Part shown: piece by piece, positions 62,029 to 64,000 of the stretch
Position numbering within the stretch: the stretch's first letter is position 1
Layout: each line of letters begins with the position of its first letter
Source of the DNA: Neorhizobium galegae bv. officinalis
GTDB taxonomy: Bacteria > Pseudomonadota > Alphaproteobacteria > Rhizobiales > Rhizobiaceae
Reading direction: 5' to 3'
Assembly: GCA_000985875.1 (NCBI GenBank)
Contig: CCRI01000006.1
Coordinates: 186,001 to 250,000 of the forward strand
Length of the DNA: 64,000 nt
Made by a program: the position numbers and the translations under genes
Notes under the pieces: model-generated
The model's database searches: none
Told to the model about the DNA's origin: nothing
Seen by the model: the letters and a program-made list of their open reading frames with translations, nothing else

Positions 62029-63387
62029 TTACTTCGCAGCCAAAAACTCACCGACCTCAAGCACGCTGAACTCGTTGTTGTCGGCCTTGTCGATGGCGCG
62101 GCCTGCCGAGAAGGGCAGGTTGTTGTCGTTGCCGATGATGATGTGGGTGGCGTCGATGACATCGACGTTCTCGATCGTCACGAAAGGCATGTCGTAGACG
62201 CCGGCGACACTGCCGGCCTTCTTCTTGTTGTCCGGGTCCTGGATGTTCATCAGGTCGATATAGCCGATCTTGCGGACGGCCTTGCCGACATTGGCGTCGG
62301 TCATTTCGATCTTGTAGACGCGCTTGTGCTTGGCCGGTGCGTTGAAGCAGGTCGGCTCCGGCTTTGCCGGGTCGGCGCAGGGCTTGTCGGCGGTGCCGGC
62401 ACCGTTGTCTCGCTCGATGACGAGAGCGGTGGTCGCGTCGATCATGTTGAAGTCGCCGATGGCTTCGCCGCCCTTGGAGAGCGGGTAGAGCCAGGAGCGG
62501 CCGGTCCATTTCTTGGAGGCGACGTCGAACTCGATGACGCGCAGTGCCGTCAGCCCCTCTGCGTCTTCGACCTTGCCGTCTTCCTTGTAGAGCGGGCCTT
62601 CGAGCAGGCCGTAGAGCTTGGCTCCGTCCTTGGACATGGCAAGACCTTCATAACCGCCGGAGCGCTTCACGTTGAAAACCGGTACCTTGGCGACCGGGTT
62701 CGCCTGCAGCTGCACGAGCGGGCTGTCGGGAGACGTGACCGGCTTGCCGTCGACCGTGGTGGCGACGACGTCGGTCAGCCGGCCCTGCATGTCGACCTTG
62801 ATCAGGTAGGGGCCGAACTCGTCGCCGAGCCAGAAGCCGTCGGCAACCGGCTGGATCGATTCGATGTCGAAATCGGCGCCGGTGAGGTAACGGGTTTCCG
62901 AAGCTTCCGTGACGATCGGGAACGGCGCGATCTTGTTCGGGTCGGAGAGGAAGACGTTCTTGACGACTTCGGCCTTGTTGGCGGCCCAGTCGAATTTCAT
63001 CTGGTGCAGGAACAGCATGGCGTCGGAGGAATTGGTCTTGCCGCCGAAACCGTTGTCCGACAGCGTCCAGAAGGTGCCGTCGGCCATGGTCTTGATGCCG
63101 GAGAAACCCTGGACCGGCTGGCCGTCGAGCGGCAGCTTGACGTCCGTCACGCGGGCGCCGTCCTTGCCCGGCAGCGTGCCGAGGGCTTCGGTACGCTTGC
63201 GGTCGGCGGTGGTGAACTTGCCGGAGGTCTTGAGGAACGCCGGCGCATCGGCCGGAGCCGGAACGACCGTGTTGGCGGGCAGGATCGCCTGGCCGGTGAG
63301 CTTGGCCGGGAAAACCTTGTCGTCGGCGGAAGCAGAGCCGCCGATCAGCGCGGCAAGCGCGACGGTAGCGAGCAGAATTTTGGTCAT
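62029..63387 (-). CDS. Esterase-like activity of phytase family protein
   Basis: A 452-residue periplasmic protein. Signal peptide KILLATVALAALIGGSASA, then the phytase-like beta-propeller: GFSGIKTMADGTFWTLSDNG, DFDIESIQPVADGFWLGDE, GYEGLAMSKDGAKLYGLLEG and NVDVIDATHIIIGNDNN. The family is annotated for esterase-like/phytase-like hydrolysis; the true substrate is not shown. A hairpin (63402-63426) lies in the leader and a triple PHO-box-like repeat (63464-63492) upstream, suggesting induction by phosphate limitation. Confidence 0.9.
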   Translation of the reverse strand: MTKILLATVALAALIGGSASADDKVFPAKLTGQAILPANTVVPAPADAPAFLKTSGKFTTADRKRTEALGTLPGKDGARVTDVKLPLDGQPVQGFSGIKTMADGTFWTLSDNGFGGKTNSSDAMLFLHQMKFDWAANKAEVVKNVFLSDPNKIAPFPIVTEASETRYLTGADFDIESIQPVADGFWLGDEFGPYLIKVDMQGRLTDVVATTVDGKPVTSPDSPLVQLQANPVAKVPVFNVKRSGGYEGLAMSKDGAKLYGLLEGPLYKEDGKVEDAEGLTALRVIEFDVASKKWTGRSWLYPLSKGGEAIGDFNMIDATTALVIERDNGAGTADKPCADPAKPEPTCFNAPAKHKRVYKIEMTDANVGKAVRKIGYIDLMNIQDPDNKKKAGSVAGVYDMPFVTIENVDVIDATHIIIGNDNNLPFSAGRAIDKADNNEFSVLEVGEFLAAK

Positions 63388-63401
63388 GGGATCACCCTGT
63401 T

Positions 63402-63426
63402 GGTTGGCGCGTCAAAGACGCCAACC
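63402..63426 (-). other. Leader hairpin of the phytase-like gene
   Basis: GGTTGGCG (63402-63409) and CGCCAACC (63419-63426) form a perfect 8-base stem with a 9-base loop, starting 15 bases upstream of the phytase-like ATG. It lies next to the ribosome-binding site and could affect message stability or translation. Confidence 0.6.
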
Positions 63427-63463
63427 GGTTAAGGCGAGTGCATGACGGCGAGGTGATGGAAGA

Positions 63464-63492
63464 TTGACGCTTCGATGAAGCTTTGATGACGG
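63464..63492 (-). promoter_or_regulatory. Triple PHO-box-like repeat upstream of the phytase-like gene
   Basis: On the minus strand three heptamers follow each other every 11 bases: CCGTCAT, GCTTCAT, GCGTCAA. The pattern (TCAT/TCAA cores, 4-base spacers CAAA and CGAA) fits tandem PhoB sites. The element ends 76 bases before the start codon at 63387. Confidence 0.6.
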
Positions 63493-63516
63493 TAATTTCA
63501 CAAATGCCACGAGAGC

Positions 63517-64000
63517 TTAGGCGCTGCGCGTGAGCGCCATCCAGCGGCCCGGCGTCATGCCGAATGTCTTCTTGAAATGACGGGTGAAATGCGCCTGATC
63601 GGCAAAGCCCGTATCGACCGCGACATCCGCCAGCGTGCCGCCCTGTGACAGCAGGACCTTCGCCCGGTCGAGCCGGCGCATGACGAGGTAGCGGTGTGGG
63701 CTGGTGCCGAGAAGCTTCCGGAATTGCCTGGCGGTGGTGTAGCGGTCTAAGCCGCTGACCTCCTCCAGTTCTTCGGAAGAGATTGTTCGGTCAGAATTCG
63801 CCTGCAGGTAATCGCGGCAGCGCAGAACCGCCTGCTGCGCGCGCGGGGTGCCCGGTGCACCACCCCTGCCGTCCGCATGGCGCCACAGGCTTGTTGCCAT
63901 GCGGTCGATCAGGTCGTCGAGCAACAGGTCCCGCGGTTCGGCCTCGAGATCGTCCAGGGCTTCGGCAAGGCACTGCCGGAATTCCGCATCCGCGATGATC
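63517..64000 (-). CDS. AraC family transcriptional regulator (partial, 5' end outside window)
   Basis: The C-terminal 160 residues of an AraC/XylS regulator. The two helix-turn-helix units are clear (EELEEVSGLDRYTTARQFRK and VAVDTGFADQAHFTRHFKKT), ending FGMTPGRWMALTRSA. The frame runs open to the window edge, with acidic residues of the ligand-binding domain upstream (DLEAEPRDLLLDDLIDRM), so the start lies beyond 64000. The target is unknown. It is transcribed toward the phytase-like gene. Confidence 0.92.
   Translation of the reverse strand, partial: IIADAEFRQCLAEALDDLEAEPRDLLLDDLIDRMATSLWRHADGRGGAPGTPRAQQAVLRCRDYLQANSDRTISSEELEEVSGLDRYTTARQFRKLLGTSPHRYLVMRRLDRAKVLLSQGGTLADVAVDTGFADQAHFTRHFKKTFGMTPGRWMALTRSA

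Noticed and set aside
63517..63924. AraC regulator as a short 135-residue protein starting at 63924
   Set aside because: The frame is open to the window edge with plausible ligand-domain sequence; TTG at 63924 is internal.

Overview
This 64 kb window is high-GC chromosomal DNA of an alphaproteobacterium of the Rhizobium/Agrobacterium group (Rhizobiaceae). The evidence is the gene order: the rpsF-rpsR-DUF2232-rplI-dnaB-alr block, fabD-fabG-acpP-fabF-mltG-yicC-gmk, and lptF-lptG-lptD-surA-pdxA-rsmA. It also has HdaA next to a PerM-type permease and Ppk, an Omp25/31-type barrel, a RIME-like intergenic palindrome, and ATGA/TGATG-coupled operons. Almost all of it is housekeeping or small accessory loci. 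I see no rRNA, tRNA, CRISPR array, prophage or insertion sequence.

Layout. 0-5 kb (minus strand): ribosomal proteins S6, S18 and L9, replicative helicase DnaB and the start of alanine racemase. 5-9 kb (accessory): a bacterial member of the animal haem peroxidase family, facing an RTX-like repeat protein, then a Tas-type aldo/keto reductase. 9-16 kb (plus strand): fatty-acid synthesis genes, MltG, YicC and Gmk. 16-17 kb: two unrecognised small envelope proteins. 17-25 kb (minus strand): the LPS-transport/SurA/PdxA/RsmA operon. 25-29 kb: a PAP2 phosphatase, PepA, the DNA polymerase III chi subunit and a lipoprotein polysaccharide deacetylase. 29-33 kb: three Tad-type pseudopilin/VWA genes and an ABC-F ATPase. 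33-38 kb (accessory): a secreted serine protease, a Crp/Fnr regulator divergent from a RhiA-like protein with a palindromic operator between them, a degenerate GGDEF protein and a GST. 38-45 kb: Ndk, a lipoprotein plus CGNR regulator divergent from an orphan LivH-type permease, MoaE, MoaD, PgsA, UvrC and an outer-membrane barrel. 45-53 kb: a GST, RNase T2, RlmJ, a molybdopterin oxidoreductase coupled to NudK, PhnM and a RES/Xre toxin-antitoxin pair. 53-64 kb: PurN/PurM, PerM, HdaA, Ppk/Ppx, a DJ-1/PfpI protein, a phytase-like periplasmic protein and a partial AraC regulator.

How the genes work together. Envelope biogenesis runs through the middle (fatty-acid synthesis, LPS export, lipid phosphatase, MltG, PgsA). 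The right third has a phosphate theme: PhnM and the phytase-like gene each have a PHO-box-like tandem 11-bp repeat upstream, and Ppk/Ppx lie between them. The most distinctive non-coding finding is a pair of dispersed three-hairpin palindromes at 41.4 and 57.3 kb. Their inner stems differ in sequence but keep pairing. The most system-like accessory modules are the Crp/RhiA-like pair, the CGNR-lipoprotein/LivH divergon and the RES/Xre pair, each with a clear inverted-repeat operator. I found no convincing undescribed multi-gene defence or biosynthetic system.
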